Assembly (NCBI RefSeq): GCF_002288925.2
Contig: NW_022098076.1
Coordinates: forward strand, 79,238,216 to 79,302,215
Reading direction: 5' to 3'
DNA from: Delphinapterus leucas
Taxonomy: Eukaryota > Chordata > Mammalia > Artiodactyla > Monodontidae
Length of the DNA: 64,000 nt
In this document: positions 23,583-34,690 of the stretch, piece by piece
Layout of the letters: the number at the start of each line of letters is the position of its first letter
Position numbering within the stretch: the first letter of the stretch is position 1
The notes under the pieces: generated by a model
Seen by the model: only the letters and a program-made list of their open reading frames with translations
Told to the model about the DNA's origin: nothing
Databases searched by the model: none
Translations under genes and position numbers: made by a program

Positions 23583-24350
23583 ATTTTTGTCCAACAGTTG
23601 CAAGGTTTCTCTCTTCCCTTGTGAACTTGGGTGTGAATGTTTGTGAGGGTTATCCCCTCTTCCCCCATTCTTAATTACTGAAGCTCTTTGTTTGTGTGTT
23701 ACTGAAGATTCCAATCACCAAACATTGCCATGTTCCTATGCAGAAGTGCATTGCTACAGCTGATGCGAGTATCAGGAGCACACCTACCCTTAACTGCAGG
23801 CCTAGAAGTGAGAACAGAGGTTTCTTCTCAAACCACTCAAGCTGCCTGTTGGTTGTAGGCTTGAAGGTACTGATGGGGTTTCCTATGGCCAGACAAAGAA
23901 GATCCAGGGCTTGGGATAAGAGTTCCTCATGCTGTGAGTATAGAAACCACAGCAGGAACTCTGAAATGAGGCAAGTAATATGAGGGGCACACTGAGACCC
24001 TGAGGCAGGTGCAGGGGAAATAGCAGGCAATGGTGGACAGGGAGAGATGCGGTGGAGGGAGTGGCTCTTAGCCATGATGTGGAAACAGGGCAGACGCTGC
24101 CCCTCTTTTACCTTCGTCATTCTGCCTCACCTCTCTTGCCATCACTGACAAGTAGATAAGAAGGGCGTTTGGAACAGTGGAAGGGATATAAGGGCTTGGA
24201 AGGAAAGAGAATTGTAAGATATACAGTAGCTGGAGGAAAGGGGCTGATATAGAAGTGGAAAGAACGGAGAGTTTCTGTAGCAATGCAGCTGGAGTTGTTA
24301 CCCCAGGCAAAGCTAAATGTAAGTTTCATTTCCCATGCTCACCATAGTAA
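23583..24350. other. Unassigned sequence, somewhat GC-rich
   Basis: A 149-codon minus-strand open frame (23671-24120) covers part of it, with no recognisable domain, start context or splice evidence. The 24.0-24.3 kb part is purine-rich and may be old repeat. Confidence 0.4.
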
Positions 24351-24351
24351 A

Positions 24352-24739
24352 CCTACATAATCTTTTCTTTTTTAACATTATATTTTATTTTATTTATTTT
24401 TATTTTTTGGCTGTGTTGGATCTTCGTTGCTGCGTGCGGGCTTTCTCTAGTTGCAGCAAGCGGGGGCTACTCTTCGTTGCGGTGCACGGGTTTCTCATCG
24501 CGGTGGCTTCTCTTGTTGTGGAGCACGGGCTCTAGGCGTGCTTTGGTCATTGCGGCATGCAGACTCAGTAGTTGTGGTTCTCAGGCTCTAGAGCACAGGC
24601 TCAGTAGTTGTGGCACACAGGCTTCGTTGCTCCGCGGCATGTGGGATCTTTCCGGTCCAGGGATCAAACCAGTGTCCCCTGCATTGGCAGGCGGATTCTT
24701 AACCACTGCACCATCAGGGAAGCCCCCTACATAATTTTT
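24352..24739 (-). mobile_element. CHR-1-type SINE, full length, antisense
   Basis: Long T/A-rich tail (24361-24408), then TTGGCTGTGTTGGATCTTCG, two GTAGTTGTGG units and the head ACCACTGCACCATCAGGGAAG. The flanking direct repeat CCTACATAAT begins at 24352 and again at 24726. The 85-codon open frame inside is a by-product of SINE composition. Confidence 0.9.
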
Positions 24740-25890
24740 TAATCATTTATACTTTTGTGTTTTGTTCTTTTACCAGGAACAATGGTAATGTGGTCATTTT
24801 TTCCAACTGTAAAAAAATAAACCACATCACAAGTAAGGGCTGAATTAGTTTAATTAAATTTAAATTTATTTAGTAGTTGTGAGACTCAAAGCCTCTTTTA
24901 GAAATTCTACATCTTACATTTAATTCCGGAAAAACACATACTTTAATTTGATATAACAATAAAAATGATAGAAATGGATGAATATGTTTTTCTGTGACTA
25001 TTTTTTGCATACTAGATGTTATAAGAAAAGAGCATGAAGTCATTCAGATATAAAAGTATTTGAGTTCTCTCCGTGCATGCATATTCTTTGCATTTGCATC
25101 TCTCTGTATACTTAGTGCATCTGTGTCAAAGCAGCTCTATACACAGAGCCACATTTCCACTGGAACCATTACCTACATATGGTGAAGATATAATTCTAAA
25201 CAAATAATTAAGCCGTCGCCTAATTTTTCTTTTGTTTCCTCACTCCTATTGCCTATTAGTATCTCTGTACTGAATGCTTACTGGAAGAAAAGCACCATGC
25301 TAGCTAGCTGTGATGAGGTTTAACCTGGTCTGAAGAAATGCTCTTTGCCCTTCAGCAATTTAGGAACTAAGTGGGGTGACAGCCATCCCAATTCCCAGCC
25401 CATATGTCAGGGGAGAGGACTGTCATATGGCTACATAATGATGATCACTCTGTAGAGGTTCTTTCCTCTGTAGGCACAGAACTCTGTGGCCTGCTCAGAC
25501 TCGACATATATCAGATTTGCTATCTGGAAGATCTGTGCCATCTGGGACCTAGTAGGATGGGCCAAGAGTACACGTGGTGTATATAGTTCCTGTGGTTTCT
25601 TTCAGGAAGCTGGGCAGCAATGCTGCGTGGACTTGAAGGAGTCCATTGTAACAAGGGTCTTAATACACATGGAGTTGGAGATGGGAGAAAGGTTTCTTTT
25701 TACTCTGAGGAGACTTCAGAGGGAAGGTGAGGTGAAGTCCATGGAACAGAAGACTCAAAGTGAGGGAACAGAAAGAAGCACATTTTTATAAATTAGCCAT
25801 CATTTGTACATATTTACAATGCAGTCAAAGTGGTAAGAAAGAGGGAGGGGTGGTAAATCTGTTTCTTGTTCACAAGCTTTGGAAGTAATT
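24740..25890. other. Unique noncoding sequence
   Basis: A (TTTAAATTTA)-like AT-rich part lies at 24850-24875. Open frames at 25404-25586 and 25486-25791 (101 codons) have no recognisable domain. Confidence 0.45.
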
Positions 25891-25894
25891 CATT

Positions 25895-26420
25895 CAGGAA
25901 AGACTTATGACTTATGGAGTGCCTGATGTGTACCAGGTACTGTCCTACATCCTGGGGAAACATCAATGAAGAAAAACAAATCTGCTGCTTTTGTGGAGTT
26001 TATGTTTTAATGGCGAGAGAAATAAATAGATATATATTATCTTAGAAGGCAACAAGTGCTATGGGAAAAATGAAATTGGCTTAAGAGGATGGAGGGTTAT
26101 GGGAAAGAATAACATTTGAGCAGAGACTTGAAAGAAGTGAGGGTGATAAGCCATGGATATAACGAGACAGAAGAAACAAGAAGTGCAAAGGCCCTGAGGT
26201 GGAAACAAGGATAATAGTGAGAAAGCCATTGTGCCCAGAGTAGAATGAGCAGAAGGGAGAGCTGAGGATTGACGTTCAGAAAGCAGAGGAGAGCCAGACC
26301 ATGTTGGGGCTTTTGGACTCTAGTGAGGACTTTGGCTTTTACTCTGAGTCAAGAGGGCAGGCTTTGGGGCATTTTGAGAAGCAAAGTATGCTCATGCATT
26401 TAAATATTCGATAAGCCTAT
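25895..26420 (+). repeat. Ancient mammalian interspersed repeat, class unassigned
   Basis: Familiar segments occur in the right order: GATGTGTACCAGGTACTGTC, TTTGTGGAGTTTATGTTTTA, AACATTTGAGCAGAGACTTG, GTGCAAAGGCCCTGAGG, ACCATGTTGGGGCTTTTGG and GACTTTGGCTTTTACTCTGA. This series recurs across mammalian genomes, and I recognise it without being able to name the class with confidence. Confidence 0.65.
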
Positions 26421-27400
26421 GTTTCAGACGTGGTTCACAGTGTATTGGAGAATTTGGTCCCTGGTGCCACATAATGAAGGGACATGGCAGGCTGGGAGCA
26501 GGCATAGCAGAGAAAGTATATAGCTGGCAAAAAGTCCTAGATGTGGGCAGTAGCTTGATCATATGCTTTGAGAAGCATTAGAAATACGATGTAAGACTCA
26601 TCTTTAGTGAACTTCCCCAACCTCTACAGATCACCCTCTGGAAAACAGCATCTCCCAGGGGGCGGGGTTTCCACTCTTAGAAGCCTGAAGTGCTGATAGG
26701 TGCATTTATTATGTCTCCTATACTATAATCAAATGTTTTTGCAGGGAGGGTGAGTTGTCTTCATCTATCCAGTACCATACCTTAGTGAAAGGATTTTGAG
26801 TCCTCTCCTTCTCCTTTTGCTTTGAAGGGCAAAAAGGAGCAGAGTCTGAAATGACTAAATGCTTGAGGTGGAAATGAGGGCGGAAAAAGGGGGAGTCAGA
26901 GACTTACAATCATACTGTTCGATGACACCAGTAGACTTATCCCAAGGCACACAATAGTAGGACATGGACTATGTGACCACGTAATAGAGTTAAATGGGTG
27001 TAAAGGAGGTAACCCAGGTTGTGACAAAAGCTATGGAAGGAGTTGGAGGGGAGATGAGTGAACTTCGGCAACAGTACAGAAGCTAAAGCATTACCAATTG
27101 TTAATAAACTGAATAAAATGTGCGAAGACAGGATCTCCTATTTGTTACACTGCTTTCTGAATATCTGAGTAAATGAACTATACCAGCTCATTCATTTCTT
27201 CAGGAATGCTCCAAAGTTTCAATTTTCCCTTATGGTTTGATTTCCATTGGGATTCCCTTTTGGAAATGACCTGATATCTTAAGTCAGTATTATTGTCTTG
27301 TGCATATTTTAGTGGAAAAAAAAAAAAACAACAAAGAGGGAGAGAGAGCATCTTATTTCTAGTTTTTGCTTTTCAAGGGAGAAAATTTATGCATTCTTCC
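26421..27400. other. Unique noncoding sequence
   Basis: An isolated GC-box-like GGGGGCGGGG at 26658-26667 has no CpG island around it. No gene or repeat was recognised. Confidence 0.45.
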
Positions 27401-27402
27401 AA

Positions 27403-27572
27403 GGGTTGGCAAATATTTTCCATAAACAGCAAGGTAAATATTTTAGCTTTGCAGGCCATATATTCTCTGTTGTAGTGTAAAAGCAGCCATAGATGGTGTG
27501 TAAGTGAATGAGTGTGGCTGAGTTCCAATAAAACTTTACTTACAAAAATAGTCTGTGGGCCAGATTTGGTGC
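27403..27572 (+). mobile_element. hAT-like nonautonomous DNA transposon (copy 1)
   Basis: Contains GGGTTGGCAAATATTTTCC, TTTTAGCTTTGCAGGCCATA, AAAGCAGCCATAGATGG, a TTCCAATAAAACTTTACTTA segment and TGTGGGCCAGATTTGG. This is the profile of a well-known ancient mammalian element with TTGGCAAAC-type ends. A second copy in the same orientation lies at 35565-35768. Confidence 0.75.
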
Positions 27573-28279
27573 TAGAGCCAGAGTTCCCAAATTATATTCC
27601 CATCTTTAAAATCTGCCTCTGTTGAAGATGCTTTTACTTACAACTATTTGCTGTTGAGTTGATGTGATTCATTTTTATTCCTGTTCTGTATCATGTTTTA
27701 CATCCAAATGTAATGATTTTAACAGCAGAAGTTTTAAAAGGTTAAAGTTTTTCATGGTTTTGGGGTTTTGGGGGGTCAAATTTTAGTCTTCTGTGAACTT
27801 TTAGGACGGATACAAGCAGTGGCAAAGCTTTTAACTGTCTACTTTCTTTTCCCTGAAGGAAATAAAATTCATAATTTCTTGTGTCATTTTTATGCTACAG
27901 CAGCTATATCATCAGTAGTTTTCCACTGAAAATGTAATAAAAAGCTGAAAATTAATTTTCTATCATTTGAATCAGTGTCTCAATGCCTCAATATGGTGCT
28001 AAAGTAAAACTGTAAAGTTAATGGAATATTATAATCTGCAAGATGCTCTTTTGTTAAAGAAGGAAAATTGGCTCATCCTCCATGGTTTGAAAGGTTTATA
28101 GCAACAGGACCAACTAAATCAGCAGTTAACAGTAAAAACACCAGATTAAAATGGATTGGTCCCATCCTTTTTAACGGAGACAATAGAAATTCCTATCGAA
28201 ATACTCTAAGGTTGCCTCATTTTTAATGCTTAGGTAAACAAAAGCCTTTGATTCTAAACCTTGCATTGGGGAAAAAAAA
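27573..28279. other. Unique AT-rich sequence
   Basis: No gene or interspersed repeat was recognised. It includes the low-complexity stretch GGGGTTTTGGGGGG near 27760-27774. Confidence 0.45.
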
Positions 28280-29660
28280 TAGCAGTGTTAAAAAAGAGCA
28301 ACATTTATTCTTTGCCTGCACGGGAGTGATTAAAATGTTGACAGCATCCCGGCGTCCCTGAGCTTCGTGACAGCTGCCATTGCTATTGAGCACGGCCATA
28401 GAGCCAGGGCAGGGTTTATTAGTCAACTGATCTGCTGGGCCACAGACGCTCTGCCTTTAAAATACAGCATCTGTTGCTGTATTTTAAAGCTTTATTCCAC
28501 AAACTTTGACAAAGGCAAAGACTCCAGACCATATGCATTTTCTCCTCCAATAGGGTGGCATTCATCGGTTTTCCAGGACAGAGATCATAAGCTTTTGTTT
28601 CTAGAAACTGGTGCTGCATTTTGCCCCCTCCCGCCTTTTGTTAACAGCAAAAACGTCTTTACTCCCTGCACGATCTGTGTTTCGGAAATGGAAATTACAA
28701 TGTGTTAAAATTTTTCCTTTTTGGCAGAAGAGAGAATGAATGCTTGTATCAAGCCTCACCAAATAGGACTTCCAGCAACTTTTAGGCATTTTCAGTTGGT
28801 CCCAGTTTGTGGAGACAGCCCTAGTCTCATGTCATCCCCTGATGACAACAGCTTCAATTGGGGCTGTACCAACGCTCCGGAGACATCCATTTAAAAAGAG
28901 AAGCATGTAAGATCCAGATTTGAAATTCAATAAGGAATTCAGAGGAAAGTCTAGCTTTCAGGCCGTCGCCTAGCTAAATGAATAGGCAAACTATTGCATC
29001 AAAAAAAAAAAAAAAATCTAGAAAGCAACTAAAGGAAGCCTTGCTCACTAATGTCTGAAAATAGCCCCGTCTGGAAAGGTATGCTTTTAGACTAAGAAAG
29101 CAGAAAAAACTAATTACACAAGAAGCAACCGTGAACAAACATGTTAGCAGAATCAATAACTGGAACTGATCAGCTATTTCTTTAATTGTGCCAGCTGGGC
29201 GTCTGTGATGTGCTTAGCAGAGCATAATTACCAGTTTCCATCCCATAGCAAAGATCTTTTCTTTTCTTTTTTCTTCCTTTAACATAAATACTGGGAATAT
29301 GCCATTTAATAATAATAATTTTTTAAACTGAAAAAAATTAGTGGGAAACGAGACATCTCATGTAAGATAATATTTTATGAATAATTAGAAGGAGGCCAAG
29401 TAAGGACGCCAACGGTGCTAATAAGAATGTGAGCTATCAAGGAAATGTAACTAATTTCTTAATTTAAAGGCCATATGGGCTCCATGTGCAAAGCTGCATT
29501 ATTAAAAGTAGGGACAATTTGCTTTGCTATTTTAGTGGGAGTTCCATAGTTTGTTCGCATTTGTAGAGCTATGACTGATTTGAGCCCAAAGCTTTGAGCC
29601 TACTGCAACTTGAAGGACCATGGAATACAGTTATCTGGTACCATTAGGAGGAATTAAGAC
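28280..29660. promoter_or_regulatory. Repeat-free block, candidate conserved noncoding/enhancer element
   Basis: About 1.4 kb without any recognised transposon except a poly-A run (28998-29015). It keeps isolated CpGs and contains motif-like words: GAACAAACATG (forkhead-like, 29132-29142), TAATTACC (homeodomain-like, 29226-29233), GACAGCTG (E-box, 28368-28375) and the hairpin at 28455-28489. Such texture is typical of developmental enhancers, but this is pattern judgement; conservation was not tested. No coding potential was seen; the 113-codon frame at 28367-28708 has no domain. Confidence 0.35.
28455..28489. repeat. Perfect 15-bp inverted repeat, 5-nt loop
   Basis: CTTTAAAATACAGCA (28455-28469), loop TCTGT, then the exact reverse complement TGCTGTATTTTAAAG (28475-28489). 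It lies in non-repetitive sequence, so it is not a transposon end. It could form an RNA stem-loop or a DNA cruciform, or serve as a paired binding site. Confidence 0.95.
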
Positions 29661-30425
29661 ACAGAGTTTGTGTGAGTAGAAAAGAATAGGTAAGAGAAAG
29701 GTTTCACTAGTTAATTCAAAGAAAAAAAAATCCTGGCCCAATTGATTTGTACACTTTTTTTTTTCCCCTGAGGGACAGCAAAAGAAAGGTTTGTGAGCAT
29801 GTAATAGACTGGAAAGACCAGTGTTTTAAAGTCCACGTTTAGCTGTGTGTAACCAAAAAAAGCTTATCATTTCTGACATATTGCTGTGGGAAACTGGCCT
29901 CTTTAAGGCAGTTGTCACCTGGAAAAATGACATGTTAAGGAAAAGATGTACATAGGGGATGAAGAGCAAGCCAAAAAATACTGGAAGATTCTGATAAAAG
30001 TAGAGATTTTCTGATGCTTATTCAAAACCTAAGATGTCTTTTTCTGGAAGGAAAATGTTTCCTCAATTTGTTTTGAACAGAATGAAAAAGCCCATAATAA
30101 CAAATTCTTTGGCACATTTGCTCCCAGATGAAAAGAGCTTATTGGTAAAAAAGAACAAAAAAATAAATAAAATAAAATAAAATAAATATTCAAGTGACAA
30201 AGGGTCTCAAGTCCACTTTTATTTTTTCCAAGTTCCACTGTTATCCATGAAATTAGAAAAAGGACTGCTTTACCCAGCGATCATAACTCACTAGTGCTAC
30301 ACTGGAGCTGTTGATACCTGGGTTCTACCAGCCCTGGAGAATGGTTCCTGTTTCTTCCGTGATGTTCAGGAAGGAGAATTCCTGCACCATCTCCCTTCAT
30401 TACTAACAATTAAGTTCAATTCAAC
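29661..30425. other. Unique noncoding sequence
   Basis: Poly-T at 29755-29765 and an (AAAAT)n patch at 30160-30190. No gene was recognised. Confidence 0.45.
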
Positions 30426-30500
30426 TGAATTTGGCTCAGTTCAGTGCAACCTAACAAATCTTTATTGTGCAACTACTATGCACCAGCCTATTGTGAATAA
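30426..30500 (-). mobile_element. Possible MIR/L2 fragment
   Basis: CTTTATTGTGCAACTACTAT followed by GCACCAGCC resembles the conserved end of MIR or L2 in reverse. Short and uncertain. Confidence 0.4.
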
Positions 30501-30694
30501 CTTGTCCTCAGAGACCCATCACCTTTTAGTCCTAGAGAGAATCATGAGTTTCCTTTTCTCCAGGCTCTCAAAAGGCAGAGTGAAACCAGTTTATTCCTAC
30601 TTAGCAGCAAAAAAGAAATAAGTTACTGACTCTAGGAGCTTCCAATCTTGGGGCTGCTAGCTAATTTGGCTTCAGCAGGAATGAGGTGAGAGCC

Positions 30695-30815
30695 CAGTAC
30701 TTATATCCATAATTTGCTTTGTGACTTTGCATAGGTTATTTGACTCCTCTGGGAGCTCATGGGTCTCACATGTAAAATGGAGGTTACAATATTTATCTCA
30801 TAATATTTCTCTTTT
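30695..30815 (+). mobile_element. MIR SINE fragment
   Basis: GCTTTGTGACTTTGCATAGG, then TTATTTGACTCCTCTGGGAG, then ACATGTAAAATGGAGGTTA in the MIR order. The 5' tRNA-like head is lost. Confidence 0.65.
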
Positions 30816-32319
30816 GGTGGGAACATTTTAAAATTTGGGAGGAGAACCTGTAGATGGTAAACTATCATAATCTTTGTATGTTGAAAATACCTTTCTCTCT
30901 TTTTCTCTCTCTTGATCGACAATTTAGCAGAATATGAAGTTCTAAATTGGCCATTTTTACCCCTCGGCACTATGAAGATATTAGTTCCTGGTCTTCTGGC
31001 CTCTATTATAGGTCACAAGAATTCTCTGTAAATCTAATGGCCATTCATTTTAAGGTAAAGTACACAACAATAATAATGAAAGAAAAATGTTATTTTTTAG
31101 GTGTCTTTCACAATACTAATAAAAACTGTAAGGTGCTTACATGTAAAATAAAAGATGTGTAAAACCTTTGTGGAGAAAATTACAAAACTTTTCCAAAATG
31201 ATCCAAATAGCCTTATATGTAGCTCATGTCCACAGTTATATATATCCATATATTCATCTATATATATAAAAAAGATATAAATTCTTTCTAAATTTCATTC
31301 AATCCCAGTAAATATCCCAAAAATTTTTAATAAAATGTGGCAAGCTTATCTTGTAAGTATGATGGGAGAGCTAAGGGTCGAAAAGAAAACAATTTTGAAA
31401 AGGAACAGTAAGGGATTGAGAACATGTCTTATAAGGTAAAATATATGGTAAAGCATATAACTGGCAAAGAGAGAGACTGAGAACCTCATGGAACAGAATA
31501 GGAAACCTATGTTATTGTTACTGTCTGCCTTTCTTAGCATCAGTTTTCTTCTTAGGTTTGGAAGTTGGCTTTGCAGGTTCATTTTGAAGGAAGTTTTGGT
31601 TTCTGTTTTATTTTCATTTTTCTATTTTTTGTCTTTAGCAGTCTTGTAATTTTGAGTTTCCTCCACTGAAGTCCTTTCCTTCCAGTTAAGAACCAGGTCT
31701 TAAAATGCAATTTGGGGAGACCTGTCCTGCAGCGATGCCAAGGGTGTCACAGATCCAGTGCAGTGAGCAGCTTGATTCCTGGTCACATGAATGTCAGGAC
31801 ACAACTTCTTTTAAAGCCCTGACCCCGGAATTCAGTAGGGCAGCTTTTTGGTTTTTTTTTTTTTGGTCTCTCTTCACAAGCTAGCAAGCCTCCCCCATGT
31901 CTAATCTTCAGATGCTGTGTTCTCATCGCCCACTTGGTAATTTCAGTCCTTACCACCCATCATAAACTGGACTCTCAGCCACTACTGCTGGTTTCCAGCA
32001 ACAGAGCCCATCAGGCCAGGGGTTTCAGCTCTACATGCTGCCACCCCTAACCCCTTTCTGCTTTTCATAAGTCTTTGGGAAGTGATGGAGCAGAGAGGAT
32101 GGATGAATATCTCAAATTATGAATTTATGGAACCATCCTGAAGAGACGTCTCTTGGATTACCATCAATTCTTTTCAAAATTTACTTCCAATAAAAGAAGA
32201 GATCATGAGTTCTTGTCTGGGCTATAAAAAACACTCTTAATTTGAGTAGGAATAAAGTAAATGACCATCTAAGTGACCATCCAAACTAAATTCTAAGCAG
32301 ATTCAACAAATTCTGCTCT
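30816..32319. other. Unique noncoding sequence with small AT repeats
   Basis: AT-rich tract (TATATATCC and similar) at 31230-31270. No repeat family or gene was recognised. Open frames at 30947-31162 and 31346-31582 lack domains. Confidence 0.45.
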
Positions 32320-32698
32320 TGGCATCTTTTTTAGAAATTTTATTTATTTTATTTACTTATTTTTGGCTGCATTGGGTCTTTGTTGCTGCGCGCGGGCTTT
32401 CTCTAGTTGCAGCAAGCAGGGGCTACTCTTTGTTGCGGTGCGCGGGCTTCTCACTGTGGTGGCCTCTCTTGTTACGGAGCATGGGCTCTAGGTGCGAGGG
32501 CTTCAGCAGTTGTAGCACGCAGGCTCAGTAATTGTGGCTTGTGGGCTCCAGAGCGCAGGCTCAGTGGTTGTGGCGCACGGGCTTAGTTGCTCTGCAGCAT
32601 GTGGGATCCTCCCGTACCAGGGCTTGAACTCCTGTCCCCCTGCATTGGCAGGCAGATTCCTAACCACTGTGCCACCAGGGTATCCAACTGGCATCTTT
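32320..32698 (-). mobile_element. CHR-1-type SINE, full length, antisense
   Basis: A/T tail at 32336-32364, then TTTTGGCTGCATTGGGTCTT, repeated GTAGTTGT/GTAATTGTGG units and the head AACCACTGTGCCACCAGGG. The direct repeat TGGCATCTTT is at 32320-32329 and 32689-32698. Confidence 0.93.
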
Positions 32699-33086
32699 GC
32701 AAGTGAAAGTATTCAATGAAAATTAAAGCTACATACTCATGAACTCATAAAAAATGGAGTGTCTGCCCATTTTCAGCTACTGACTGTCCCCTGCCTAACC
32801 AACACAGAGCACTAGTATGTGTACTTGACCTACAGCAGTTCTTTTCAGACTGTGTTCTAGAAAGTCTGTGGAGGCCAAGTTGAAGAGCTCTGTCTTTTAG
32901 TTTTGGGGTTCTGTGTAATTTTTCATTTTAGAGACAGTTCCACTGCTATAAATGTGTTTGAAGATTCATGGCCTATGGTAGAATCAACCCATAAATTACT
33001 AACTATAATAGAACCTTGATATTCTCCAGGACTGTATCCTGAGACCCTCACAATTCTCAAAGTAGTATTTGCAAATAACCACTACA
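32699..33086. other. Unassigned sequence, possible old DNA transposon
   Basis: The stretch around 32838-32935 (CAGTTCTTTTCAGACTGTG onward) resembles the start of a hAT-Charlie element, but no matching end was found. Otherwise nothing is recognised. Confidence 0.35.
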
Positions 33087-33441
33087 CAATTAGTGTTCTT
33101 TTTTTTAAAATTTACACTGCCTGTTTATATTTAATTATTTTTTTTATTTTATCTTTTTAAATTTTTAAAATTTTATTTTTTAATATTTATTTAGTTAGTT
33201 TTTAATTTATTTTTAAATTTTGGTTGCACTGGGTCTTAGTTGCAGCAGGCATGCTCCTTAGTTGCTGCTTGTGGGCTCCTTAGTTGTGGCTCACCGGCTC
33301 TTTAGTTGTGGCATGCGAACTCTTAGTTGCGGCATGACGTGGGATCTAGTTCCCTGAACAGGTAGCGAACCCTGGCCCCCTGCACTGGGAGCACGGAGCT
33401 TAACCACTGTGCCCCCAGGGAAGTCCCCAATTCGTGTTCTT
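33087..33441 (-). mobile_element. Diverged CHR-type SINE with a long, non-pure tail
   Basis: SINE body about 33225-33427 (antisense), head ACCACTGTGCCCCCAGGGA. The direct repeats CAATTAGTGTTCTT (33087-33100) and CAATTCGTGTTCTT (33428-33441) differ by one base. Between the body and the left repeat lie about 120 bp, A/T-rich but including TTTACACTGCCTGTTTATAT (33112-33131), which is not plain tail. The body differs from the other copies (CTTAGTTGTGG-type units), so it is an older or distinct subfamily. Confidence 0.85.
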
Positions 33442-34136
33442 ATGTTACAAGTTTTTTGGGGAGTTAGATAAGATCGTATGTTGAAAAAAGAAGGCACAAA
33501 GCTGCATTTAGAGGGAAGCTGGGTGATAAGCAAGTCTCTCTCTAGCTCAGTGATTTTCTCTCATACACCAACTTTGGAACACATGTGATTCTAGTTCATG
33601 CCAAGGGGGGAAATAATATTATTTATTATTTATGGAATTTGGCTTATCAATAGATAATCAGAACCACAAATGTCCATTTGAAAATGGCAAGGGCCCTTGA
33701 AATCAGAGGTCTCAAAGCCCTCAAAACGCTTGGATTGAGATTTCTTCATCTTTCTAGGAGATGTCTGTAATGTTATACCAGCAGACTTCCCCAGGTAAAC
33801 ACATCTCAAAGACACACTTCCATTCTTAGTAAATAAAATATCCACAGAGCCAAATAACCCCCAAAACAAAAAGGATCAATGAAGAAGTCAGTATGTATTT
33901 ATGGAGCACAGTACTGGGTTTGTACCCTGCCCAAGAAAATTTAAAGAGTAAGATTTATAACATATCATCTGAATTGTTATTTAACAGCACAAGACAAGAC
34001 TCCTCAGTGGAGATTTGGAGGAACTGATAAATGCTCTAGGAAATCCGTGGTAGGAGAGCTCACGATGGTGCTGCTTTCTCAGAAGCCATGATGCTTAAGG
34101 ATTTCCCTTTGGTGGTGAGGGATGCTGAAGGAAGTG
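33442..34136. other. Unique noncoding sequence
   Basis: No gene or repeat was recognised. The 79-codon minus-strand frame at 33630-33869 has no domain. Confidence 0.45.
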
Positions 34137-34400
34137 GCGCCAAGGGAGCAGTGGTTAAGGGTTTGGGCTCTGAATCCAGGCTTCCTGAATACAAATTCCA
34201 ATCCTGACTTTTCCTATTTCCACGAGCTTGGGCAAATTACTTAACCTCTCTGTTTCTCAGTTTCCTCATCTGTAAAATGGATTTTAATAACAGTACCTGT
34301 CCTAATAGGGCTGTTGTGAAGATTAAATATTTTAATTTGTCAAGTGCTCAGAACAGTGCCTGACATCTAAGTAAGCACTGTGCCAGTGTTTGTTCAATAA
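34137..34400 (+). mobile_element. MIR SINE, near full length
   Basis: Head AGCAGTGGTTAAGGGTTTGG with box A-like bases, core GGGCAAATTACTTAACCTCT, CAGTTTCCTCATCTGTAAAA, then GGGCTGTTGTGAAGATTAAA and the end AGTGCCTGACATCTAAGTAA. One of the best-preserved MIRs in the window. Confidence 0.93.
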
Positions 34401-34690
34401 AATAAATTAGAATTTGAAGAGTGCCTGACTTGACTCAAATTAAACTGCTTTTTCAGAGCTCTATGCAAAGCACTGAGTGATGGGAAAGGGGAGCTTTTCT
34501 GAGTCTCCAAAACAGATGGGCTTGATTTCTTCTCCTGCTAAGATTCTTGGACTATTTATAGACACATATGAAAACAGTGAACTACAGAATGGTCTTGAAA
34601 CTCGTGTTACTTGCTCAGTGGTTTAGGCAAGTTAAATTCGTGATGGAACAGACAGCAAATTTAGATTAAATGCAGTATTCTAAAAGCCCG
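34401..34690. other. Unique noncoding sequence
   Basis: Nothing was recognised. Confidence 0.45.

Noticed and set aside
23671..24120. 149-codon minus-strand open frame
   Set aside because: No domain. It is in moderately GC-rich sequence and is contradicted by other open frames on the opposite strand.
26655..26670. GC-box promoter at GGGGGCGGGG
   Set aside because: Isolated motif with no CpG island, TATA or downstream exon.
25211..28971. Shared word GCCGTCGCCTA at about 25211 and 28961
   Set aside because: Hundreds of 11-base matches are expected by chance in 64 kb, and the flanks do not align.
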